Shown piece by piece: positions 35,070 through 43,022 of a stretch of 64,000 bases of DNA. The stretch comes from Candidatus Cetobacterium colombiensis (GTDB lineage Bacteria > Fusobacteriota > Fusobacteriia > Fusobacteriales > Fusobacteriaceae): the NCBI RefSeq assembly GCF_033962415.1, contig NZ_JAVIKH010000003.1, forward strand, positions 114,239-178,238, in the 5' to 3' direction. The position numbers and the translations under genes are program-made. The notes below the pieces were generated by a model. It did no database searches, was not told where the DNA came from, and saw nothing but the letters and a program-made list of their open reading frames with translations. Position 1 is the stretch's first letter, and each line of letters starts with the position of its first letter.

Positions 35070-36055
35070 CTCCACTTATTTTTTAAACTGTTATAATCTA
35101 AATTTGTTAATTGATCTAACTTTATTGACTTAGTGTTAGTAATTTTTTTTAGTTCATTTATTGTGTGAGTATCTTCTAATACACCCTCTCTTTCTAGTAA
35201 AATCATAGGAGTTTTGTTACATATACATTCAGCTACAGTCCCCCAACCAGCTTTTGAAATTACAAAATTAGAAGCACCAATATAATTTTGAGTATCTAGA
35301 ACATCAATAGGCAGTTCAAAAACATTTCCATCTATATTTTCTACAATTACTCCAGTTGTTGTAAAAACAGTTCCTTTAAAGTTTTTAATAACAATTTTTT
35401 CCAATTGAGCTGACTTTCCACAAGATATAAATATAGAGTCACCATAAGTTTGTTTAATAAGTTTTATTTTTTCTTTGTCAATTTTTCTACAAATAAAGTC
35501 CATAGGAATTATTTTAGGGCTAATATAAGAAAAATCTAAGTTTAAAGGATAAAGATAAAGGTTATCAATAGAGTCATCTAATTCTAAATACTTTTCAAGA
35601 ATAAATTTGTTTAAATTTAAATATTTATATTGTTGGTACCAAGTAAAATTAGAAATTAAATTTACTTTTTTTTGAAGAGTTTTACTAACTAAAATTCCAA
35701 TAGGGGAGATATCACAAAAAATTTCTCCTATATCATAGTTTGAAAGAAAATCAATTTCATCTTGTGCCAAAAGATTCCAAGAACCAATGAAAGTTTCTAA
35801 TGTTTTTTCTAAAGATAGTTTATCGATATCGAGACTATTTTTTAAATTAATAAGTCCTATATCTGTTAAAGTTATTTTTAAAATAATTTTATCTAAAAAA
35901 TTTTTTAAATATAGTTTTGTAAATTTAATTTGGCTTTCTCCACAAATAATAATGCATTTATAATTTAAATCTTTTTCTAATTTTTTTTCAACTTGAGCAA
36001 TACATCTTGTTATATGGCCAAAACCATGACAAGATACATACCATACTTCATACAT
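35066..36055 (-). CDS. GT-B glycosyltransferase-like protein (MurG/UGT type)
   Basis: 329 residues. The N-terminal V-S-C-H-G-F-G-H-I-T-R resembles the Gly-rich acceptor loop of MurG-like GT-B enzymes, and the C-terminal S-K-A-G-W-G-T-V-A-E-C-I-C matches the donor-binding G-G-x-x-T-x-x-E region. E-x-x-x-E-D-T-H follows. No membrane segment or signal peptide. The sugar and acceptor are unknown. The ATG at 36055 has AAGGAG 6 bases upstream; an in-frame GTG 6 bases earlier is less well placed. Confidence 0.68.
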   Translation of the reverse strand: MYEVWYVSCHGFGHITRCIAQVEKKLEKDLNYKCIIICGESQIKFTKLYLKNFLDKIILKITLTDIGLINLKNSLDIDKLSLEKTLETFIGSWNLLAQDEIDFLSNYDIGEIFCDISPIGILVSKTLQKKVNLISNFTWYQQYKYLNLNKFILEKYLELDDSIDNLYLYPLNLDFSYISPKIIPMDFICRKIDKEKIKLIKQTYGDSIFISCGKSAQLEKIVIKNFKGTVFTTTGVIVENIDGNVFELPIDVLDTQNYIGASNFVISKAGWGTVAECICNKTPMILLEREGVLEDTHTINELKKITNTKSIKLDQLTNLDYNSLKNKWS

Positions 36056-36117
36056 AGGCACTCCTTTTAATCTTTTTATTTTTATATTGAGTATATCATA
36101 AATTTTTCTTATTGGTA

Positions 36118-36172
36118 ATAAAAAACTCCCATCATATTAAATAGATTTTAAATCTATCTAATACAATGAGAG
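36118..36172 (-). terminator. Terminator of the small-gene cluster
   Basis: A minus-strand stem of about 20 bp (CTC-CAT-TATTA-ATAGATT elements against AATCTAT-TAATAT-ATG-GAG) has a TTAA loop and is followed by TTTTTT. It ends the leftward genes at 36193-37414. Confidence 0.82.
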
Positions 36173-36192
36173 CATTGTACTGTAATATACTT

Positions 36193-36447
36193 TTAAGCAA
36201 CTTTTACGGAAGACACAATAAAAAATTCTTCCCCATCATATTCAACTCTTTCAACAGCAATTTTAATATCTTGATTCAAATTTGGGCTCTCTAACAGAAA
36301 ATAAGATTTGTTATTTTCTTCAGTTAAATTAAGTTGAAAATCGTCACGCAATAGTGAAAAAATATCATCCTCTAGTTCCAAAATATCGTATTCAAAATCC
36401 TCCATCAAAAGATATAGGGTATCTGCGAAACTTTTCGCATCTTTCAT
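36193..36447 (-). CDS. Small acidic protein, 84 residues, unknown
   Basis: Acidic, with an N-terminal helix (D-T-L-Y-L-L-M-E-D-F-E-Y-D-I-L-E-L-E-D) and a C-terminal beta-like part (D-I-K-I-A-V-E-R-V-E-Y-D-G-E-E-F-F-I-V). Its general style resembles the acidic 93-residue protein at 9166-9447, but I cannot claim homology. GGAGG lies 6 bases before the ATG. It is the last gene of a leftward group of three. Confidence 0.65.
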   Translation of the reverse strand: MKDAKSFADTLYLLMEDFEYDILELEDDIFSLLRDDFQLNLTEENNKSYFLLESPNLNQDIKIAVERVEYDGEEFFIVSSVKVA

Positions 36448-36476
36448 AAGCTACCTCCATTTATTTATAAAATAAT

Positions 36477-36776
36477 TTAATTATTTAAATAGTGTAAAAG
36501 GTATATTCCAAAACGATCAAGTTTATAACGATTTTCTCTTGAACAATCTTTAATGATTAGTTCTTCTCTTAAAAGGATTTCATAATCCATAGGATAACGT
36601 TTATCTTTTATCGGTAATAGAATATCTACAGTTTCGACTTTTTCTATAGATTCGTTAAGTAGCTTGAAGTTGTTTTCAATATCATTTTTTTGTATTTTAT
36701 AGCATTCTTTAAGTACTTCATAACATTTCTCCGGTAGTCTTTCTTTTAAATAGAAAAAATATTCTCTGTAATACAT
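36477..36776 (-). CDS. Hypothetical protein, 99 residues
   Basis: A charged, largely alpha-helical protein (Y-Y-R-E-Y-F-F-Y-L-K-E-R-L-P-E-K-C...), ending L-D-R-F-G-I-Y-L-L-H-Y-L-N-N. The middle (Y-P-M-D-Y-E-I-L-L-R-E-E-L-I-I) could be part of a winged helix, but that is weak. The ATG at 36776 lies 8 bases after GGAGG; an in-frame ATG 15 bases earlier overlaps that site. Same operon as its neighbours by spacing (30 bases downstream, 68 upstream). Confidence 0.62.
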   Translation of the reverse strand: MYYREYFFYLKERLPEKCYEVLKECYKIQKNDIENNFKLLNESIEKVETVDILLPIKDKRYPMDYEILLREELIIKDCSRENRYKLDRFGIYLLHYLNN

Positions 36777-36844
36777 AACAAAAACCTCCAAAATAGATTT
36801 ATATGAAGTATATACTAAAATATATAAAAAATCCTTTAAAATAT

Positions 36845-37414
36845 TTAAACCATAAATAATATCGCTAAAATAAGCACTATAAGAGCAGGAATAACAATTC
36901 TTTCACCTTCAAAGAGATAATATTTTTTTGTAGTATATTCTGTTTGTTCTTCAGAAGAATGAAAACTATTAACTAAAGAATCAATAAACTCTAATTCAGA
37001 AAGTTTTTTTTCTTTAAGTTCATCTACAAAATATTCTCTAAAATTTATAAAAGTAAATTTTAAAACTCTTTGATTTTCTGAATTGATAAAGTCTTCTCCT
37101 AAAATCAGTGTTTTACTAGATACATCATCATTATTTTCAATAAATTTAGATTTTAAGTTAAAATTGATAATAGATTCCGGTTTTATGTCTCCATATAAAC
37201 TTTCAAAGAATTTTTTATCTTCAGTAGTTAATAACTCTTTAGATCTAATTTCATTATCATATTGTTTAATTGGTTTTTCTTTAGATATATCCATATATTC
37301 TTCCCAAATATAAAATTTTTCTTGTAAACTAATAAGAAAGTATTCTTTTTTAGGGAATATTTTTTTTAGTTGTTCAACTAATTTAACTGATTCAATTGTA
37401 ACTTGCCTATCCAT
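36845..37414 (-). CDS. Tail-anchored membrane protein, unknown
   Basis: 189 residues. The first roughly 165 are soluble and charged; the last 17 (I-V-I-P-A-L-I-V-L-I-L-A-I-L-F-M-V) form one membrane helix at the extreme C-terminus, giving a tail-anchored topology with the domain in the cytoplasm. No known domain recognised. AAAGGAGA precedes the ATG. It is the first gene of the three-gene leftward cluster. Confidence 0.66.
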   Translation of the reverse strand: MDRQVTIESVKLVEQLKKIFPKKEYFLISLQEKFYIWEEYMDISKEKPIKQYDNEIRSKELLTTEDKKFFESLYGDIKPESIINFNLKSKFIENNDDVSSKTLILGEDFINSENQRVLKFTFINFREYFVDELKEKKLSELEFIDSLVNSFHSSEEQTEYTTKKYYLFEGERIVIPALIVLILAILFMV

Positions 37415-37489
37415 AAACTTCTCCTTTTACTAATAAAAAATCCTTTTAATTATACACGTTTTTTTAAATTAGGTCAATAAATTAAAAAA

Positions 37490-38059
37490 CTACAAGCAAA
37501 TTTGTTCTAAATTTGAAGAGTTTATAAAGTTGTATGGAAAGATAATAGGTCCACCATTTGAGTCAAGATCTAATTTATATCCTAAATCTTGAGCAGTTTT
37601 GTAGTATAAAAACCAAACAAATTTAGAACAATAAAAATCGGTATCATTTTCTTTAAAAAATGAAATTCTATATTTTCCGTGTCCATATTTTTCAACATTT
37701 TTTAAAAATACTTCTTTAAATTTCTCATTAAAATATGGATATCTTAGAACAATTACCTTTCGATCTGGTTCATTTAGCCAAGCGTTTACACTAATTGTAT
37801 AATAGTCTTTTCCAGGCATAGGAAAGTCTCCAATCTGAGTATCACTAATCATAACAGAACTATGTCCAAGCCAAGAAATAGGATCTGTAATTAATTTATC
37901 TTTAACTATAATATCTCCAGTTTGAAGTTTAAAAGAATTATTTATTGCAGATTGAGTAGTTTGCCATTTTCTAGAATTATTAGAACATCCGATAATCATA
38001 AATAATAAAAAAACAAACAAAGAAATTTTCCTAATAAAATTAGTAATAATTTTAACCAC
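37490..38059 (-). CDS. YiiX-like NlpC/P60 cysteine hydrolase lipoprotein
   Basis: Up to 189 residues. The signal sequence has a lipobox (M-I-I-G-C, Cys near residue 25). The hydrolase core shows Q-T-G-D-I-I-V, G-H-S-S-V-M-I and D-F-Y-C-S-K-F-V-W, the latter with the likely nucleophile Cys. This is the permuted papain-like YiiX/YebB type, so it may hydrolyse peptide or lipid amide bonds in the periplasm. The start is unusual. There is no ATG: GTG at 38059 overlaps AAGGAGG, while ATT at 38050 has an ideal 8-base spacing. The true N-terminus is therefore uncertain by three residues. Confidence 0.72.
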   Translation of the reverse strand: MVKIITNFIRKISLFVFLLFMIIGCSNNSRKWQTTQSAINNSFKLQTGDIIVKDKLITDPISWLGHSSVMISDTQIGDFPMPGKDYYTISVNAWLNEPDRKVIVLRYPYFNEKFKEVFLKNVEKYGHGKYRISFFKENDTDFYCSKFVWFLYYKTAQDLGYKLDLDSNGGPIIFPYNFINSSNLEQICL

Positions 38060-38179
38060 CTCCTTATATTAAACTAATACCACAAAATTAATAAAAAAGT
38101 AAATAGAAAAAAAAGAAAAACTAAAAATGAACAGTATTAAATTTATAAAATATAATGATTTAGAAAGGGGATAATATCT

Positions 38180-38266
38180 ATGACAACAACTTTTTTAGCA
38201 GTGTTCATAACCACGTTTGTAATTTACTTAGTATCAAATAAATTAGAAGAAATAGGAGGGTGGTAA
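38180..38266 (+). CDS. 28-residue single-span membrane peptide
   Basis: Encodes MTTTFLAVFITTFVIYLVSN plus KLEEIGGW. AGAAAGGGG lies 10 bases before the ATG. A hydrophobic segment (about 5-19) is followed by a short polar tail. The stop codon is 2 bases before the ATG of the mechanosensitive-channel gene, and its last codons contain the AGGAGGG used by that gene, so translation is probably coupled. It could be a small accessory subunit or a regulatory leader peptide. Confidence 0.6.
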   Translation: MTTTFLAVFITTFVIYLVSNKLEEIGGW

Positions 38267-38268
38267 AA

Positions 38269-39747
38269 ATGGAAGAAATCAAGCTTTTAATTCTTAATAA
38301 TGTTACACTTAACATTATTGCGTCAATTATTATTTTATTAGTTGGTTTAGCACTGGCATCTATAATTGTTAGTAAACTTCAACATGTTTTAACTAAAACA
38401 AAGTTGTTTTCAAATTTAGAACATGAAATCACTGGTAAAGAAGGCGGAACAAGTACTTATGCTATAAAGACATTGCTTAAATTTATTTATTATATCTTTG
38501 TAATATTTATAATAGGTATAATAATGGAAAAGTTAGGATTTAGTAGATTAGTAAATCCAATTTTAAATCTTTTAGATCCAATATTCTCTTATATTCCAAA
38601 TGTTTTAGGAGGTATTGTTCTACTAATTATTGCAATTATATTAGCTAAACTTTCTCAAAAGTTTTCTGAAATGTTCTTTAAAAAGTTGAAAGTTGATGAA
38701 AAAGTTCAATCAAATAACAATGATGTTTCAATTGCTAAAATTTTTAGTGAGATAATATCATTAGTTGTATTTGTTTTAATCTTACCTGGAGTGCTTGCTG
38801 CATTAAGATTGGATAAAATATTAATTCCAATAACTGATATGCTGACAAAATTCTTAAACTATATTCCTAGTATAATAGGTGCAGTATTAGTTTTAGTAGT
38901 TGGATGGTTTATAGCATCAAAACTAAGAGATATTTTAAAAGGAGTTTTAGATTCATTTAAATTAGATGAAAAACTAAGTGTAGACGGAAAGGTTTTATTT
39001 GAAGGAAAGTTATCTAGTTTAATAGCTAATATTGTTTATATATTAGTTTTAATTCCTGTATTTTCAGCATCATTAAACTATTTAGGTTTAGATATAATTA
39101 TATCTCCAGTAATAAGTATGTTAAATATTTTATTTAGTTATGTACCTAACTTAGTTGGAGTAGCATTAGTTTTAGTAATTGCTCTATACTTTGGAAGAAT
39201 TATTGAAAATATAATATCAAATTTATTAATCGGTTTAAAGTTTGATTCATATTTAGAAAAAGCGGGTTTAAAAACTGCAGATAATAATTATTCAAAATTA
39301 ATTGGAAAATTTTCAAAGATATTAGTTCTTTATTTTGCAGTTATTCAATCAATAGAAATATTAAATTTTGGATCACTACAAGATTTAAGTTTAAAATTAA
39401 CTTTATTACTTGGTGATATTTTATTAGGAATAATTATAATAGGTATTGGAATAATCGTTGCAAATTATGTTGCAAAGATTATAGAAAATACATCTTTAGA
39501 TAATAAGAAACAAATTTCAACAATTGCAAAAATAGCAATAATAGTATTTGTAGGAGCTATGGGTCTTAGACAAATGGGAATAGCAAATGAGATTATAAAC
39601 TTAGCTTTTGGATTTACTGTTGGAGCGTTAGCAATTGCCTTTGCGATAGCTTTTGGAATTGGAGGAAAAGATTTAGCAAAAGAAAAGCTTCAAAAATTAA
39701 GTGAGTGTAAAAAAGAAGAAGAAAAAGAAGAGAAAAAAGAAGACTAA
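38269..39747 (+). CDS. Mechanosensitive ion channel family protein with TM-helix repeats
   Basis: 492 residues, about ten or more membrane helices. Three similar segments each combine a Y-(I/V)-P-(N/S) turn with a long hydrophobic helix (about residues 115, 205 and 290) and resemble the conserved TM helix domain of CmpX/MscS-related proteins. The C-terminal L-A-F-G-F-T-V-G-A-L-A-I-A-F-A-I-A-F-G-I-G-G-K-D recalls the Gly/Ala-rich pore helix of MscS. The tail is Lys/Glu rich. It should sit in the inner membrane and respond to tension. The ATG at 38269 has AGGAGGG 8 bases upstream. Confidence 0.8.
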   Translation: MEEIKLLILNNVTLNIIASIIILLVGLALASIIVSKLQHVLTKTKLFSNLEHEITGKEGGTSTYAIKTLLKFIYYIFVIFIIGIIMEKLGFSRLVNPILNLLDPIFSYIPNVLGGIVLLIIAIILAKLSQKFSEMFFKKLKVDEKVQSNNNDVSIAKIFSEIISLVVFVLILPGVLAALRLDKILIPITDMLTKFLNYIPSIIGAVLVLVVGWFIASKLRDILKGVLDSFKLDEKLSVDGKVLFEGKLSSLIANIVYILVLIPVFSASLNYLGLDIIISPVISMLNILFSYVPNLVGVALVLVIALYFGRIIENIISNLLIGLKFDSYLEKAGLKTADNNYSKLIGKFSKILVLYFAVIQSIEILNFGSLQDLSLKLTLLLGDILLGIIIIGIGIIVANYVAKIIENTSLDNKKQISTIAKIAIIVFVGAMGLRQMGIANEIINLAFGFTVGALAIAFAIAFGIGGKDLAKEKLQKLSECKKEEEKEEKKED

Positions 39748-39751
39748 TTAG

Positions 39752-39796
39752 AAAAATCCTAACATACAGATGTAAAAATCTTAGTTAGGATTTTTT
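39752..39796. terminator. Bidirectional terminator between the channel gene and cobB
   Basis: AAAAATCCTAAC/GTTAGGATTTTT, loop about 20 bases, with a T-run on the plus strand and A-run (T on minus) on the other side. Confidence 0.78.
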
Positions 39797-39799
39797 ATT

Positions 39800-40507
39800 T
39801 TAAATTTTATTGATTGCATAGTCCATAACTTGTGCAAAACTATCTCTAATAACAAGAGTTGCATATTGATCATATTTAGTTTCATCAGCATTTATAATAA
39901 CTAAATTTTTGCCTTTAAAATATTGAATATAATAAGCTGCTGGATATACAGTTAAACTTGTACCTGCAACGATTAAAGTATCAGCTTTTTTTATAGAATT
40001 GATAGCAAGTTTTGTCACTTCTTCATCTAAATTTTCTCCATAAAGAGTTACAGGCGGACGAGTAATACCACCACAATCACAACTAAAATTTTTTGATTCT
40101 ATTCTCCCACAAGATAAACAGTAAAAGTGTGAGATGTTGCCGTGAAGTTCTAAAACATTAATAGAACCTGCATCTTGATGTAAATTATCTATATTTTGAG
40201 TTATAACAGCTTTAAGTTTTCCCATTTGTTCTAATTTAACCAAAGCATAATGACCTTTATTAGGTTTTATATTTTTAAAATTCATTTTCTCTTCTAAAAA
40301 TTCATTGAAAATTTTTCTATTTTTTATAAAAAAATCGATATGTAAAATCTCTTCAGGATCATAACCTTTATATTTCCTGCTGTAAAGTCCATCTTTTCCT
40401 CTAAAATCGGGGATTCCACTTTCTGTTGAAGTACCTGCTCCTCCAAAAAAAACGATGTTATTGCTAGTTTTTAAAATATCAACTAGTTTATTCCATTTTT
40501 CATTCAT
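39800..40507 (-). CDS. cobB: NAD-dependent protein deacylase (sirtuin)
   Basis: 235 residues, class III sirtuin length. G-A-G-T-S-T-E-S-G-I-P-D-F-R-G is the NAD loop, T-Q-N-I-D-N-L-H-Q-D-A-G-S and L-H-G-N the catalytic centre, and C-L-S-C...C-D-C the zinc ribbon. It removes acyl groups from lysines in the cytoplasm. The ATG at 40507 is chosen because the earlier in-frame ATG overlaps its Shine-Dalgarno sequence (ATGGAGG). It may be co-transcribed with the DeoR-type gene upstream. Confidence 0.94.
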   Translation of the reverse strand: MNEKWNKLVDILKTSNNIVFFGGAGTSTESGIPDFRGKDGLYSRKYKGYDPEEILHIDFFIKNRKIFNEFLEEKMNFKNIKPNKGHYALVKLEQMGKLKAVITQNIDNLHQDAGSINVLELHGNISHFYCLSCGRIESKNFSCDCGGITRPPVTLYGENLDEEVTKLAINSIKKADTLIVAGTSLTVYPAAYYIQYFKGKNLVIINADETKYDQYATLVIRDSFAQVMDYAINKI

Positions 40508-40573
40508 TTTAAATACCTCCATTTGTAAGAGTTGATATGACTCACTTTTTCTTCATTATATTACGATTAGATT

Positions 40574-41338
40574 TTATTTAATCACATTGATTTGTTGTTC
40601 GATTAATTTATTATAAATCTCTTTAGAGAGAGATTCATCTGTGATAATATTCATTTGAGGTTCTAGTTGTGAAAAATTAAAAATTGAATCTTGAAAAAAT
40701 TGTTTATTTTCTGCGATAATATAATTTTTAGATCCCATTTTAATAGCTGTATTTTTAAATTTCCCATTATCAATACTATGAGTACTTAGAAACATTTTAT
40801 CTATATTTACTCCTCCAACACTTATAAAAGTCTTGTCAATATTAAAAAGTTCTAAATTATCTCTAGCAATTTCTCCTGTAAAAGAGTTACTTTTTGAATC
40901 ATAAACTCCACCTAAAGAGATTATTTGAATATCTTTATTCTCTGATAATATTTTTTGTATTTCAAGAGAGTTAGAAATCACTGATATTTTCATTTTCTTT
41001 TTTTGTAGTAATGCAGCAGCTAAAATAGATATTTTAGATTCATCAAGAAAAATAGTTTCATTTTCTTCTATAACATTTAAGATTTTTTCAGCTAAAAAAG
41101 TAATTTTTTCAAATTCGTCTTTATTAATATCTTTTAAGATAGATTTATTAACAATCTTTTTTTTGAAAATAGCTCCTCCATGAGTTCTAGTTAAAAGATT
41201 CTCTTCTTCCATTTGACAAAGATCTTTTCTAATAATAACTTTACTAACTGAAAAAAGGTTACTTAACTCATTAACTGATACCTTTTCTTTTTGTTTTAAT
41301 ATGTTTAAAATTCTTTGTTTTCTTTCTTCTACAAACAT
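40574..41338 (-). CDS. DeoR-family transcriptional regulator
   Basis: 254 residues. The N-terminal helix-turn-helix (R-K-Q-R-I-L-N-I-L-K-Q-K-E-K-V-S-V-N-E-L-S...; V-S-K-V-I-I-R-K-D-L) is followed by T-R-T-H-G-G-A and a DeoR sensor domain (F-L-D-E-S-K-I-S, I-S-L-G-G-V-Y, I-S-V-G-G-V). Members usually sense sugar phosphates. GGAGG precedes the ATG. It is divergent from the CrtI-like gene and shares its 130-base intergenic region, so regulation of that gene is possible but unproven. Confidence 0.88.
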   Translation of the reverse strand: MFVEERKQRILNILKQKEKVSVNELSNLFSVSKVIIRKDLCQMEEENLLTRTHGGAIFKKKIVNKSILKDINKDEFEKITFLAEKILNVIEENETIFLDESKISILAAALLQKKKMKISVISNSLEIQKILSENKDIQIISLGGVYDSKSNSFTGEIARDNLELFNIDKTFISVGGVNIDKMFLSTHSIDNGKFKNTAIKMGSKNYIIAENKQFFQDSIFNFSQLEPQMNIITDESLSKEIYNKLIEQQINVIK

Positions 41339-41467
41339 TTTTAATTGCCTCCATATTTCAAGTAAATTATATAAAAAAATTATAACATAAAAAAATTTTG
41401 AAAAAAAGAAACTTTGAAATAAATAGTATACATAGATACAGATATTTTATTTGGAGGAGGTGAAATC

Positions 41468-42967
41468 ATGGAAAAAAAAGAGGTTTTGATTATAGGAGCA
41501 GGACCTGGTGGATTGGCAGCAGGACTATTATTATCTAGCAAAGGATATTCAGTAAAAATATTTGAAAAGAAACCATATGTAGGAGGAAGAAATTCATCTT
41601 TTAATCTTGGAGAATATAAGTTTGATTTAGGACCTACATTTTTTTTAATGCCTAAAATCTTAGAAGATATTTTTATAGAAGCTGGAGAAAGATTAGATGA
41701 ACATGTGAACCTTATAGAGATTAATCCTATGTATAGACTAAAATTTTATGGATTAGATGATTTTAATCCATATTCACATAATAAGAGATTTTTGATGTAT
41801 GGAGAATTAGAAAAAATATTTCCCTATAGTTCTAAATTCTATGATAAATATATGGAGAACGAAGGTAAAAAGTTTAGTAAGTTAGAACCATGTTTAAAGG
41901 TTCCTTATCTTTCAATTTTTGATTATTTAAAGCCTAATTTTTTAAAAGCTTTACCTCATCTAGATGCTCATAAATCTATTTATAAAGTATTAAGTAAATA
42001 TTTTAAAGAGGATGAGTTAAGATTAGCTTTTACATTTCAAGCAAAGTATATAGGAATGTCACCTTGGATAGCTCCTGGAACATTTTCAATTATTTCATAT
42101 TTAGAGCATAAATATGGAGTTTTTCATATTGAAGGTGGATTAAATCAGGTTTCTAAAGCAATGGGTGATTTAATAAAAGAGCGTAGTGGAGATATTTTTA
42201 TAGATACAACAGTTAAACAAATATTATTTGAAAATAATAAAAAAGCTGTTGGTGTAGAGTTAGAAGATGGGTCAATTATTAAAGGAGATTATATAGTAAT
42301 TAATGCTGATTTCGCAACGGCAATGAAAAAATTGATACCTCCAAATTTGAGAAATAAATATTCTGACGAAAAATTAGAAAAGAAAAGATACTCTTGCTCA
42401 ACTTTTATGCTATATTTAGGTGTTGATAAAATTTACAAAAATATTCCTCATCACAATATAATTTTTGCAAAGGATTATAAGAAGAATTTAAAAAAAATAT
42501 CTAGTTATAAAAATGTAGGTGGAGACTTTTCTTTTTATGTTCAAAACCCATCAGTAACAGATGCCACTTTAGCTTCAGAGGGAAAGTCTTCAATTTATGT
42601 ATTAGTCCCAGTAGCTAATAATAATTCCAGTATAGATTGGAACTTAGAGAAAGATGAGTTTGTTCAATTGGTTTTAGAAAAATTAGAAAAAATAGCAGAA
42701 TTTAAAGGAATAAGAGATCATATTGAAGAATTGAAAATAATAACTCCTGACGATTGGGAATCAGATTATGATGTATATAAAGGAGCAGTTTTTAATTTAT
42801 CTCATGATTTAGGACAAATGTTATGGCTTAGACCTCACAACGAATTAGAAGGTTATAAAAATCTATTTTTAGTTGGAGGAGGAACTCATCCAGGAAGTGG
42901 ATTACCTACGATTTATGGCTCAGCTAAAATTGTAACAGATTTAATAGAAAGAAAAAAGAAGCTATAG
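41468..42967 (+). CDS. Phytoene-desaturase-like FAD oxidoreductase (CrtI family)
   Basis: 499 residues. The N-terminal dinucleotide-binding motif L-I-I-G-A-G-P-G-G-L-A-A-G-L-L-L (residues 6-21), then F-E-K-K-P-Y-V-G-G-R and F-D-L-G-P-T-F-F are typical of CrtI. The C-terminal L-F-L-V-G-G-G-T-H-P-G-S-G-L-P-T-I-Y-G-S-A-K is the FAD-closing motif. No phytoene synthase or other carotenoid gene is in view, so the substrate may not be phytoene; related enzymes act as retinol saturases or on other polyenes. A strong GGAGGAGGTG precedes the ATG. Confidence 0.8.
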   Translation: MEKKEVLIIGAGPGGLAAGLLLSSKGYSVKIFEKKPYVGGRNSSFNLGEYKFDLGPTFFLMPKILEDIFIEAGERLDEHVNLIEINPMYRLKFYGLDDFNPYSHNKRFLMYGELEKIFPYSSKFYDKYMENEGKKFSKLEPCLKVPYLSIFDYLKPNFLKALPHLDAHKSIYKVLSKYFKEDELRLAFTFQAKYIGMSPWIAPGTFSIISYLEHKYGVFHIEGGLNQVSKAMGDLIKERSGDIFIDTTVKQILFENNKKAVGVELEDGSIIKGDYIVINADFATAMKKLIPPNLRNKYSDEKLEKKRYSCSTFMLYLGVDKIYKNIPHHNIIFAKDYKKNLKKISSYKNVGGDFSFYVQNPSVTDATLASEGKSSIYVLVPVANNNSSIDWNLEKDEFVQLVLEKLEKIAEFKGIRDHIEELKIITPDDWESDYDVYKGAVFNLSHDLGQMLWLRPHNELEGYKNLFLVGGGTHPGSGLPTIYGSAKIVTDLIERKKKL

Positions 42968-42990
42968 ATAAAAAATTCTATAGCTTCTTT
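42955..42990. terminator. Bidirectional terminator
   Basis: AAAGAAGCTATAGA/TCTATAGCTTCTTT lies between convergent genes. The T-run is better on the minus strand. The 5' arm includes the last codons of the CrtI-like gene. Confidence 0.75.
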
Positions 42991-43022
42991 CTATTAACGG
43001 GAGTTAAAATTTACAAGAAATA

